Below, one piece after another: positions 1 to 5,126 of a stretch of DNA of 6,604 nucleotides. The notes below the pieces were generated by a model, which was not told the origin of the DNA, searched no databases, and was given only the letters and a program-made list of their open reading frames with translations. The stretch covers positions 1 through 6,604 of the forward strand of contig JAPLIO010000246.1 in assembly GCA_026389055.1 (NCBI GenBank), written 5' to 3'. The DNA is from Candidatus Melainabacteria bacterium (GTDB lineage: Bacteria; Cyanobacteriota; Vampirovibrionia; Vampirovibrionales; JAJTHC01). Within the stretch, counting starts at the first letter, position 1. Each line of letters begins with the position of its first letter. The translations under genes and the position numbers were made by a program.

Positions 1-40
1 AAAAGCTAATCCCCTCAACCCCAAAAAGGCTAAGGGGATT
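1..40 (-). terminator. Probable intrinsic terminator of the SET-domain gene
   Basis: AATCCCCT at 8-15 and AGGGGATT at 33-40 form a perfect 8-bp inverted repeat with a 17-nt loop. Read on the minus strand, the stem is followed by AGCTTTT, which runs off the window edge. It lies about 40 nt past the stop of the minus-strand gene. On the plus strand no T-tract follows, so the direction fits the SET gene. The T-tract is cut by the window end and the loop is large, so the call is moderate. Confidence 0.5.
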
Positions 41-80
41 GCCACGCTACGCCAACAATGACAGCAAAGAGGTGGGGTTA

Positions 81-668
81 CTAAGAAGCCTTGTTTTCTT
101 GCTTCCATTTTTCAGCAATGTACTGAGCCACTCTATCCAACGCACCCTGTACACCATATTCTTCCGCCAACTTCGGAATAATCGTCTTGTAAGCGTCTAA
201 CTTGCTAGTCGTATCAGGGTTGCCAGCCGTATCAGACGTACCATAATCATACGTTACTTCTTCACCCTTTTTAATATCTTTGCCAGCAACCAGCACATTA
301 TTACCCATCAAAAACGTATTCGGCGTGCTACTATGACCAAAATATTCAGCCGCATCAAACGCCTCACGATTCTTCGGGTTTTTGCTAGCAATTTGATAAA
401 TTTCAGGGGCTAATTGTAACGATTCGCACTGCACATCCTTCGGCAATTGATCTAATTCTTTCTTGGTGATAACATCGCCCACAAAAATGCAAACAATCTC
501 ACCCTTTTCAATAGGTCCCGTAGCCACGACCGTAGGCGGTGCATCTGCCTTAGAAACCAGCTTCAAATTATCATTAAGAAAAGAATTCTCTTTGTGTAAG
601 CCCGTTTTACTGGTGTGGATTCTCAAGGTATCTTCTTTAAGCGGTTTTAGGTTCTCATTCAAAGGCAA
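81..668 (-). CDS. SET-domain protein (putative protein-lysine methyltransferase); true start probably upstream in another frame
   Basis: The protein is 195 aa if started at the TTG at 668. SET proteins transfer a methyl group from S-adenosylmethionine to lysine side chains; the substrate here is unknown. The first half of the fold is seen at residues 47-75 (VVATGPIEKGE, then IFVGDVITKKE, like the family's ytGevit..E). The SAM/substrate core is GHSSTPN at 111-117, where most members have NHSCxPN. The end of the fold is GKDIKKGEEVTYDYG at 129-143, with the expected tyrosines Y140 and Y142. No post-SET cysteine cluster follows. Residues 155-190 look helical. There is no signal peptide. The TTG at 668 has no ribosome binding site, and the same frame stays open without a better start up to a stop at 726-728. 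A well-placed SD and ATG at 781 lie in the frame shifted by one, so this is probably the 3' part of a longer, frameshifted gene. Domain family: good confidence. Start and functionality: low. Confidence 0.8.
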   Translation of the reverse strand: MPLNENLKPLKEDTLRIHTSKTGLHKENSFLNDNLKLVSKADAPPTVVATGPIEKGEIVCIFVGDVITKKELDQLPKDVQCESLQLAPEIYQIASKNPKNREAFDAAEYFGHSSTPNTFLMGNNVLVAGKDIKKGEEVTYDYGTSDTAGNPDTTSKLDAYKTIIPKLAEEYGVQGALDRVAQYIAEKWKQENKAS

Positions 669-781
669 CGCAAGGGCGGCTTCAGCATTTTTATTTTCAG
701 CCGATGGAGATATATGGGCAAAGCCTTATGCACTGGGCTTGTTGGGGATGGGCTTTTAGCGTTAATAGAAAGAGCGTTCAT
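659..781 (-). other. Probable original 5' end of the SET gene, out of frame by one base
   Basis: An ATG at 779-781 on the minus strand has a strong SD (AAAGGA at 791-796, spacer 9 nt) and opens a 40-codon frame, starting MNALSINAKSPSPTSPVHKA, that ends at TGA 659-661. The SET frame is open from 725 down, so the two overlap by about 67 bp. One extra base in the overlap, for instance one more T in the GCTTTG at about 719-724, would join them as ...PVHKAFAHISPSAENK... into the SET protein. Only this frame has a proper start and only the other has the domain. Possible causes are a real disrupting mutation, a programmed or transcriptional -1 shift, or a base-call/assembly error. I see no classic X_XXY_YYZ slippery heptamer in frame. 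Confidence 0.5.
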
Positions 782-790
782 CTTAAGGTG

Positions 791-796
791 TCCTTT
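791..796 (-). promoter_or_regulatory. Shine-Dalgarno site that argues for the ATG at 781
   Basis: AAAGGA on the minus strand lies 9 nt before the ATG at 779-781. No comparable purine motif precedes the TTG at 668. This site is the main reason to think the SET gene starts at 781. Confidence 0.6.
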
Positions 797-846
797 GTTC
801 GTTTAGTCTCATTAAAGTGAATTAGAGAAAGAGAGAGTTTATTTAA

Positions 847-852
847 ATTATA
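847..852 (-). promoter_or_regulatory. Possible -10 box for the SET-domain gene
   Basis: A perfect TATAAT occurs on the minus strand in a very AT-rich stretch (841-870). No good -35 lies 16-18 bp upstream (CTACTT at the ideal spacing). If used, transcription would start near 840 and give a leader of about 60 nt with a pyrimidine-rich CTCTCTCTTTCTC segment. AT-richness alone could produce this match. Confidence 0.25.
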
Positions 853-922
853 TACTTGTATTAAAACATAAGTAGAGAATAAGATGCTAGTCTTTCTAAT
901 TTAAAATAAGTAGCAGCGATTC

Positions 923-952
923 TTGACCAATCCACCCCCTTTGGCTTATTCT
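923..952 (+). promoter_or_regulatory. Candidate sigma-70-type promoter of thrS
   Basis: TTGACC at 923-928 is a five-of-six match to the -35 consensus. It is followed after 17-18 bp by TTATTC/TATTCT (946-952) as a weak -10. Transcription would begin near 958-960, giving a thrS leader of about 70 nt. It is the best plus-strand match between the divergent SET gene and thrS. Confidence 0.4.
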
Positions 953-953
953 G

Positions 954-1003
954 TAAAGGTACTGTAAGCTGCTTGCCGTTTGTTAGTGTGAGCCTTACCT
1001 TTA
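954..1003 (+). promoter_or_regulatory. Inverted repeats just upstream of the thrS ribosome binding site
   Basis: TAAAGGTA at 954-961 is exactly complementary to TACCTTTA at 996-1003. A second, overlapping pairing, GTAAG at 964-968 with CTTAC at 994-998 (extendable by GCT/AGC with one bulged base), uses some of the same 3' bases, so the two stems compete. The 3' arm ends 4 nt before the SD GAAGGA at 1008-1013. Leader-mediated control of thrS is known in other bacteria, by operator mimicry or T-box, but no T-box consensus is present here. If the start site is near 958, the longer stem would lose its first bases. Confidence 0.3.
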
Positions 1004-1027
1004 ACCTGAAGGACTCGATTTCCCCCT

Positions 1028-2923
1028 ATGATGATGACTGCCGCTACCATTGCCTTTACTCCACCCGCTGCTGATTGGCTAAATACTCTCCAGTGGACGC
1101 CCGTTGATGGGTCTGCTTACAAAAAGCTATCGCCTGCAGAGCAACTGCACAGGGTTCGGCATTCTTCCGCCCATGTGCTAGCCGCTGCCCTACAACAATT
1201 AAAGCCTGAGGTTCAATTAGCCATTGGTCCTGCTACAGCCACGGGGTTTTTCTATGATGTTAAAACTGCCACCCCTCTAAAAGAAGAAGATTTATCCGAA
1301 CTTGAAGCCAAGATGAGAACCGTTGTTGGCAAGGCTTCAGCCTTTGAAGTTACCAGTATTCCTATTGCTACAGCGGTAGACTTTTTCTCCGCCACCAACC
1401 AACCGCATAAATTAGATATCCTAAAAAAACTGACTGTGGATGAAGTAACGCTTTACCGCTGCGGTAGCTTTGTCGATTTATGTGCGGGCCCGCACGTGCC
1501 GCATACGGGGCTTTGTGCCAGCACCAAGCTACAAAATTTAGCAGGTTCCCACTGGCATGGGGAAGAAACCCCAACTATGACTAGAATCACGGGTACCGCA
1601 TGGGCAAAACCGAAAGATTTAGAGCGGTATTTGGAATTTTTAGAAGCCAGCAAAGCACGCGACCATCGGGTTTTAGGACCTCAGTTGGATTTGTTTAGCT
1701 TTCACCCATGGGGTGCTGGGGCGTTTTGGCATCCCAAAGGCATGAAATTTCGGCGGACGTTGGAAAACTACTGGCGTGAAACTTTGGAACGCTACGGGTA
1801 TGTAGAAATTTCAAACCCCATTCTCTACAAAAAAGAATTGTTTGAAACTTCGGGGCATTGGGAACATTTTCAGCATAATATGTTTGTGTTCAACAATGAA
1901 GAAGGCGAAGCAGAATATGCTATTAAGCCGATGAATTGCCCCGATACGATGCTGTTTTTCAGAAGTAAAACACGCTCTTACAGGGAATTGCCCTTGCGAA
2001 TTGCCGAAGGGCAAATTCTGCACAGAAACGAGGCGACAGGTGCCATGCACGGGCTAATGCGAACTCGGATGTTTTCGCAAGACGATGCCCATATTTTCGC
2101 TAAACCAGACCAAATTGAAAGCGAAGTTTCGCATTTATTTCGGATGTTGGATGAGGTTTATGCCTTGTTTAAGCTGGATTATACTTTGAGCCTTTCAACC
2201 CGTCCTGAAAACTATATGGGCGAAATAGCGGTTTGGGATAGGGCGGAAGCTTCTTTAACGGAAGCCTTGAAAGCCACAGGTCGTCCGTTTACAATTGAAG
2301 CAGGCGAAGGGGCATTTTATGGCCCGAAAATTGATATTCAAATTCGGGATAGCCTTGGGCGTCAATGGCAGTGTGGTACGTTCCAGTTGGATTTCCAATT
2401 GCCTGAACGCTTCGATTTAAATTACGTTGATGCCGATGGCGAATTGAAACGCCCCATTGTGATTCATCGGGCTATTTTTGGTAGTTTTGAACGCTTTATG
2501 GGTATTTTGGTGGAACACTTTGGTGGGGCGTTCCCCACTTGGTTAGCCCCTATTCAGGTGGCGGTATTGCCTATTTCTGAACAGTTTTTAGACTATGCCA
2601 ATGAAGTAGCCAAAACGCTGAAAACGGCAGGTTTCCGCCCGATTGTGGAAGCGGAAGATAGTGTTAACTATCGGGTGCGGGCGTGTGAAATGCAGAAAAT
2701 ACCCATTATGTTGGTGGTGGGTGGTCGTGAAGCGGAAGAACAAACCGTTTCAGTACGACGGTATCATGTGGGGGCGAAGCAGGTTTTGCCGTTGGTAGAA
2801 TTTATCGCTAGCTTGCAACAGGAAGTGGATGAAAAGCAGATAACGCTTGAAATTCAGACGTTTTCAGATTTATTCTTCCAAGATACCGCCGCCCCATCGC
2901 CTGACGTAGTGGATGTTTATTAG
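1028..2923 (+). CDS. thrS: Threonyl-tRNA synthetase lacking the TGS domain
   Basis: A cytoplasmic class II aminoacyl-tRNA synthetase that charges tRNA-Thr with threonine using ATP (631 aa). The editing (SAD) domain spans about residues 40-200, with the metal/editing residues H45, H49 (HSSAH), C152 and H156 (CAGPH). The catalytic core, about 215-505, has motif 1 near 239-262, motif 2 around R333 (LHRNE) and motif 3 at 480-491 (HRAIFG..ERF). Zinc ligands by family alignment are C304, H355 and H480. The anticodon-binding domain is about 507-600, followed by an unassigned tail of about 30 residues. The N-terminal TGS domain of the E. coli type is missing, since HSSAH sits at 45 rather than in the 70s. 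Unusual positions: MNCPDT at 302-307 (commonly MNCPGH) and AEGQ at 326-329 (commonly AEFG). Three ATG codons in a row begin the gene; SD GAAGGA at 1008-1013 lies a long 14 nt before the first, with CCCCC in between. Confidence 0.97.
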   Translation: MMMTAATIAFTPPAADWLNTLQWTPVDGSAYKKLSPAEQLHRVRHSSAHVLAAALQQLKPEVQLAIGPATATGFFYDVKTATPLKEEDLSELEAKMRTVVGKASAFEVTSIPIATAVDFFSATNQPHKLDILKKLTVDEVTLYRCGSFVDLCAGPHVPHTGLCASTKLQNLAGSHWHGEETPTMTRITGTAWAKPKDLERYLEFLEASKARDHRVLGPQLDLFSFHPWGAGAFWHPKGMKFRRTLENYWRETLERYGYVEISNPILYKKELFETSGHWEHFQHNMFVFNNEEGEAEYAIKPMNCPDTMLFFRSKTRSYRELPLRIAEGQILHRNEATGAMHGLMRTRMFSQDDAHIFAKPDQIESEVSHLFRMLDEVYALFKLDYTLSLSTRPENYMGEIAVWDRAEASLTEALKATGRPFTIEAGEGAFYGPKIDIQIRDSLGRQWQCGTFQLDFQLPERFDLNYVDADGELKRPIVIHRAIFGSFERFMGILVEHFGGAFPTWLAPIQVAVLPISEQFLDYANEVAKTLKTAGFRPIVEAEDSVNYRVRACEMQKIPIMLVVGGREAEEQTVSVRRYHVGAKQVLPLVEFIASLQQEVDEKQITLEIQTFSDLFFQDTAAPSPDVVDVY

Positions 2924-2933
2924 GTATTACGCT

Positions 2934-2974
2934 ATATAAAAACCTCAGAAGACGTACGAGCATCTTCTGAGGTT
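2934..2974 (-). terminator. Strong intrinsic terminator between convergent genes
   Basis: AACCTCAGAAGA at 2941-2952 pairs perfectly with TCTTCTGAGGTT at 2963-2974 (12 bp, 10-nt loop). On the minus strand the stem runs straight into TTTTTATATAG, a good U-tract, so it terminates the minus-strand gene ending at 3019. In the plus direction GAAAACTGG follows, so it would be a weak terminator for thrS, although the stem may still define the thrS mRNA 3' end. Confidence 0.85.
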
Positions 2975-3018
2975 GAAAACTGGATTACTGTAAGCAAGCT
3001 TAAAAATTATAGTTTTAA

Positions 3019-3357
3019 TTAGAATCCAAGGAACCTCTTCCATTCTTCTGGGAGTACGTTTACACTGGGTTTCGGAACATCTGAGTTCTGAGCACCTGAA
3101 TCATGAGGACTTTCATTAAGATTCTCCTGAAGCTTATCCTTGTATTTTAGCTCATTCTCGAGTTCTAGTTTCCAGCTCTCTGTAGAAGGTTGAGAAGTAG
3201 TGTTAAGCTCCGACAAGTTGGGGGAGGCGTAGTTTGTGCTCGTTGCTATTTTAGTGGTTGAACTTGTCGACCCTTCTTGGGGGGAGGCTGTTTTCTTTAC
3301 GTTGCCTGTAGTATAAGTTGTTCCTGTGGAGGGGGTGTTTCTAACTTCATAAGTCAT
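3019..3357 (-). CDS. Small Ser/Thr/Asn-rich protein of unknown function
   Basis: The protein is 112 aa and I do not recognise the family. Residues 1-58 are low complexity and probably disordered, with runs such as STGTTYTTG and STSSTTKIATSTN. Residues 59-82 (SWKLELENELKYKDKLQENL) are charged and likely helical. A second polar linker leads to a C-terminal PEEWKRFLGF at 103-112 with aromatic residues. There is no signal peptide, membrane span or cysteine. The ATG at 3357 has SD GAAAGG at 3369-3374, spaced 11 nt, with CCCCC directly before the ATG. A strong terminator 45 nt past the stop supports a real transcribed gene. It stands alone, convergent with thrS. A substrate, scaffold or secreted effector role would be speculation. 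The codon pattern and signals make coding likely, but homology is unseen. Confidence 0.6.
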   Translation of the reverse strand: MTYEVRNTPSTGTTYTTGNVKKTASPQEGSTSSTTKIATSTNYASPNLSELNTTSQPSTESWKLELENELKYKDKLQENLNESPHDSGAQNSDVPKPSVNVLPEEWKRFLGF

Positions 3358-3506
3358 GGGGGATGTTGCCTTTCTTTTTAACGAATAATAGGTAATTAAT
3401 AAATAAAACAGAGCCGCTGGATGAGTAGCTCTATTTAAATAAAAACAAACAGTTGGAATTTATTGCTAATATCAATTAAAAGATTGAATATCATATTTTG
3501 GTTTGC

Positions 3507-3601
3507 ATCATCGACGGGACACCACGGGGGGATGTCCCCTACAGTAATCCGATAATTCCCCCTTCGTAGGGGATGCCCCCCGTGGCATCCCGAATCATGA
3601 T
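3507..3601. repeat. Double-hairpin palindromic repeat (REP/BIME- or MITE-like)
   Basis: A left arm at 3515-3542 and a right arm at 3566-3592 are near-identical in inverted orientation, both beginning CGGGA and sharing CCACGGGGGG and CCCCTAC. The match extends outward to ATCAT at 3507-3511 and its complement at 3597-3601. A 23-nt AT-rich spacer separates the arms. Each arm is also a hairpin by itself: GGGACA 3516-3521 with TGTCCC 3533-3538, and GGGATGCC 3570-3577 with GGCATCCC 3584-3591. The two stems differ at two positions that are compensated on the other side of each stem. Two opposed hairpins are the layout of REP/BIME units, but no transposase is in the window. GC content is far above the surroundings, suggesting a mobile or dispersed element. 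Confidence 0.8.
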
Positions 3602-3636
3602 TTTACGGTATTTATTTGAATAGGTATAAGAAGCCT

Positions 3637-3671
3637 AAAAATAAAGCTCCGTGGGTAATCACCGACGGAGC
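3637..3671 (-). terminator. Orphan intrinsic terminator, best in the minus direction
   Basis: GCTCCGT at 3646-3652 pairs with ACGGAGC at 3665-3671. The stem continues inward past one mismatch with GGT/ACC (3654-3656 and 3661-3663), leaving a 4-nt loop. On the minus strand it is followed at once by TTTATTTTTA. On the plus strand a T7 tract comes only after 9 nt (3681-3687). No recognised gene ends at it: the TPR gene points away and thrS ended 700 bp earlier. It may end an unannotated small RNA or insulate the neighbours. Confidence 0.65.
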
Positions 3672-3840
3672 GATTCTCTGTTTTTTTCTCTCTCTTTTAG
3701 TTGAAACGTTGTTTGATTAAAAAATAAAAATTAACTTTACCACTATTTGATTGTCTTTATCAGGTCTCCCGATTGAGACAGGTGTTTCAGTGCAGTGCGT
3801 TAGTTTGTTTCATACTACTAACTTCGACCAGTTCTCCTTC
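3637..3840 (-). ncRNA. Speculative small RNA ending at the orphan terminator
   Basis: A minus-strand transcript from about 3840 to 3637 would account for the terminator. It would contain two further hairpins, ACTAAC... GTTAGT (3799-3822) and GTCTC...GAGAC (3764-3779), and a CACTG-CACTG doublet. I see no convincing promoter, and it matches no known RNA family I can recognise (not 6S, tmRNA, SRP RNA or RNase P). The only ORFs in it are tiny. It is listed so the region is not read as empty. Confidence 0.2.
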
Positions 3841-3850
3841 ATCTGAATGA

Positions 3851-3875
3851 ATTGTTGCGAAATTGTTGCGAAATT
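3851..3875 (+). repeat. 11-bp tandem direct repeat, 2.3 copies
   Basis: ATTGTTGCGAA occurs at 3851-3861 and 3862-3872 back to back, followed by ATT. The 11-bp period is one helical turn, so both copies face the same side of the DNA. The second copy overlaps the -35 of the candidate TPR-gene promoter, suggesting a regulator binding site; a chance slippage duplication is also possible. Confidence 0.8.
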
Positions 3876-3890
3876 AAAAAGCGGTAAAAT
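3863..3890 (+). promoter_or_regulatory. Candidate promoter for the TPR gene
   Basis: TTGTTG at 3863-3868 (TTG of the -35 matches), a 16-bp spacer, then TAAAAT at 3885-3890, five of six to the -10 consensus. Transcription would start near 3897 and give a leader of about 187 nt before the TPR gene. Confidence 0.35.
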
Positions 3891-3951
3891 GGGGGCTTTG
3901 AAATTAAAAACAAATAAACACGCTATCAAAACAAAACTTTTAGACCTTTGC

Positions 3952-4058
3952 AGGAGTGTACACCCCAAGATGGAGGTAATACACCCACGCTACCCCCTAA
4001 ACTAAAAAGACAAACGGAATTGGCTATGCCCCCTTCGCAGAGAGAAAAAAACAGATAA
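3952..4058 (+). promoter_or_regulatory. Leader of the TPR gene: near-palindrome, direct repeat and two tiny ORFs
   Basis: GGAGTGTACACCCC at 3953-3966 is a palindrome but for one base pair (core GTGTACAC). A related copy, GGAGGTAATACACCC, is at 3972-3986. The first copy doubles as an SD (AGGAG 3952-3956) for an 11-codon ORF at 3970-4005 (MEVIHPRYPLN), and a second 10-codon ORF lies at 4026-4058 (MPPSQREKNR). The palindrome could be an operator or the tiny ORFs could be leader peptides. Both remain unproven. Confidence 0.3.
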
Positions 4059-4083
4059 AACAAGAAGAGAGAGACCCCCATCT

Positions 4084-4920
4084 ATGCAACACCACCCTCA
4101 TCAGGCGGAACAATCAGCAATTGCACCCACAAAATCGTTAACCATTAACGCAGCACATACATTAACTATTAAAAGCCCGTTGGTTCCGCAGTATGAACAC
4201 CGAGGCGTTAAGCACCCGCTTTCACAAAAGCAAGCAGCCCTTATGGCAGAAGCCTATTGCGTGGCAGGGCAGTGGCACGCTGCAACCGATTGCTTTGAAC
4301 AGCAGATTCTTGGGTCTCCTTCGTTTCCTAGCGAAAGCTTGCTGGTTCGGGCGGTGGAAATGGCTCAAAAAGCAGGGAGATTGACACAAGCGTTTTCTTG
4401 GCAAAAACAATTGACGTTTTCAAAACCATTTGATGCCACCGTTTGGGTTAAGCTAGGGCAATTGGCTGAAGATACAGACCAATTAGAGCTTGCAAAAACC
4501 TACTATCAACGAGCCATTAAACGAGATGAAGAAGCCTTAGAAGCTTGGTTTGGCTTGGGTGTGGTTAGCGAAAAACAGGAATCGTTTGATACGGCGAAGC
4601 TTTACTATGAAGCCTTATTGGCCATTAACCCTGCTTGGTTACCAGCCCTGAATAATTGGGCGGGTTGTTGTATGCAGTTGGGGTGTTATGAAGAGGCTCA
4701 AGACGGGTTTGCAAAGGTGCTAAATTTAATGCCACAGTACCCGAAGGCTATTTTTGGCATGGGTATTACGTTGGATTTTTCAGGGCAACATAGGGCAGCG
4801 TGCGTTTATTATGGGCAGTATTTACGCTTAAAACCAGCTTCTTCGCATAGTGCGTTTGTGCGGGAACGGTTGAATGAACTGGAAGCTATGCGGTTTACAA
4901 CCGCTGCTGTTAGCAAGTAG
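4084..4920 (+). CDS. Tetratricopeptide-repeat (TPR) protein
   Basis: The protein is 278 aa. TPR arrays bind partner proteins or peptides and have no catalytic activity; the partner is unknown. Residues 1-45 are polar and probably disordered. About six TPR or TPR-like helix pairs follow: 48-76, 84-113, 118-148, 152-184, 186-218 and 220-252. The clearest are 118-148 (WVKLGQLAEDTDQLELAKTY) and 152-184 (AWFGLGVVSEKQ...AKLYYEALLAINP), which carry the W/L-G-Y-A-A-P pattern. A short charged helix and the tail FTTAAVSK end the protein. There is no signal peptide or membrane span, so it is probably cytoplasmic. The ATG at 4084 follows a purine run (4062-4074) in place of a canonical SD, with CCCCC between. 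It is a single gene with a long upstream leader. No clear intrinsic terminator with a T-tract follows, only the G10/hairpin region. Confidence 0.9.
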   Translation: MQHHPHQAEQSAIAPTKSLTINAAHTLTIKSPLVPQYEHRGVKHPLSQKQAALMAEAYCVAGQWHAATDCFEQQILGSPSFPSESLLVRAVEMAQKAGRLTQAFSWQKQLTFSKPFDATVWVKLGQLAEDTDQLELAKTYYQRAIKRDEEALEAWFGLGVVSEKQESFDTAKLYYEALLAINPAWLPALNNWAGCCMQLGCYEEAQDGFAKVLNLMPQYPKAIFGMGITLDFSGQHRAACVYYGQYLRLKPASSHSAFVRERLNELEAMRFTTAAVSK

Positions 4921-4981
4921 GTAATACCAATTCACAGTTTCAATAGCGTGTTCTATCATCGATTGTCGTTTTAGTCTTTAG

Positions 4982-5081
4982 CTGGTTGGTTTGTCGGGGG
5001 GGGGGCTTTTTGCCCCTTCGGGGACGGAACGTATCGGCAGCTGCAGAGCAAATGCGATGGTCGTTCCTACTGGTTGGTTTG
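4982..5081. repeat. 12-bp direct repeats flanking a G10 tract and hairpins
   Basis: CTGGTTGGTTTG occurs exactly at 4982-4993 and 5070-5081, 88 bp apart. Between them lie a run of ten G (4996-5005); a GGGGC-TTTTT-GCCCC hairpin (5002-5016); CCCCTTCGGGG (5013-5023) as an alternative hairpin; and a longer stem, GGAACG 5026-5031 with CGTTCC 5062-5067, continued by ATCG/CGAT, around the palindrome GCAGCTGC (5037-5044). This lies between the convergent ends of the TPR gene and the membrane-protein gene. It may act as their shared 3' end, or be a small inserted element with duplicated flanks. No T-tract marks a standard terminator. Confidence 0.6.
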
Positions 5082-5126
5082 AATTCTTACGTTATTTTAA
5101 CTTTGAATTGGTATGAAGTATAGCTG

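Larger units (their letters stand above)
3358..4083. other. 726-bp intergenic region rich in repeats and signals
   Basis: No convincing protein gene of normal length is visible here in any frame. From left to right it holds: a weak TATTAT box (3385-3390, minus) and a small AGAGC/GCTCT hairpin (3410-3432) upstream of the 112-aa gene; the double-hairpin repeat (3507-3601); an orphan terminator (3637-3671); a weakly structured stretch (3764-3822); a tandem repeat and candidate promoter (3851-3890); and a 190-nt leader for the TPR gene. Outside the GC-rich repeat the DNA is very AT-rich. Confidence 0.7.

Noticed and set aside
463..759. Plus-strand 98-aa open frame
   Set aside because: It lies opposite the SET gene and its 5' extension, has no SD and shows no domain; it is a shadow frame.
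940..1027. T-box riboswitch upstream of thrS
   Set aside because: The conserved T-box antiterminator sequence and a terminator hairpin with a T-tract are absent, and the space after the candidate promoter is too short.
1368..2050. Three minus-strand open frames of 66-79 aa inside thrS
   Set aside because: They are antisense to a highly conserved synthetase, have no start signals and resemble no family.
3507..3601. CRISPR repeat or simple terminator
   Set aside because: There are only two arms, inverted rather than direct, with no spacer array and no T-tract after either hairpin.
3700..3900. tRNA or known housekeeping RNA in the large gap
   Set aside because: No TTCRA T-arm motif, cloverleaf or CCA end is found, and there is no 6S, SRP, tmRNA or RNase P signature.
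4193..4410. Short frames on both strands inside the TPR gene
   Set aside because: They overlap a clear TPR array in another frame and have no independent support.
2921..4932. Similar TAGGTAWTAC sequences at the stops of thrS and the TPR gene
   Set aside because: The match is under 11 bp around a stop codon and the flanks differ; coincidence is likely.
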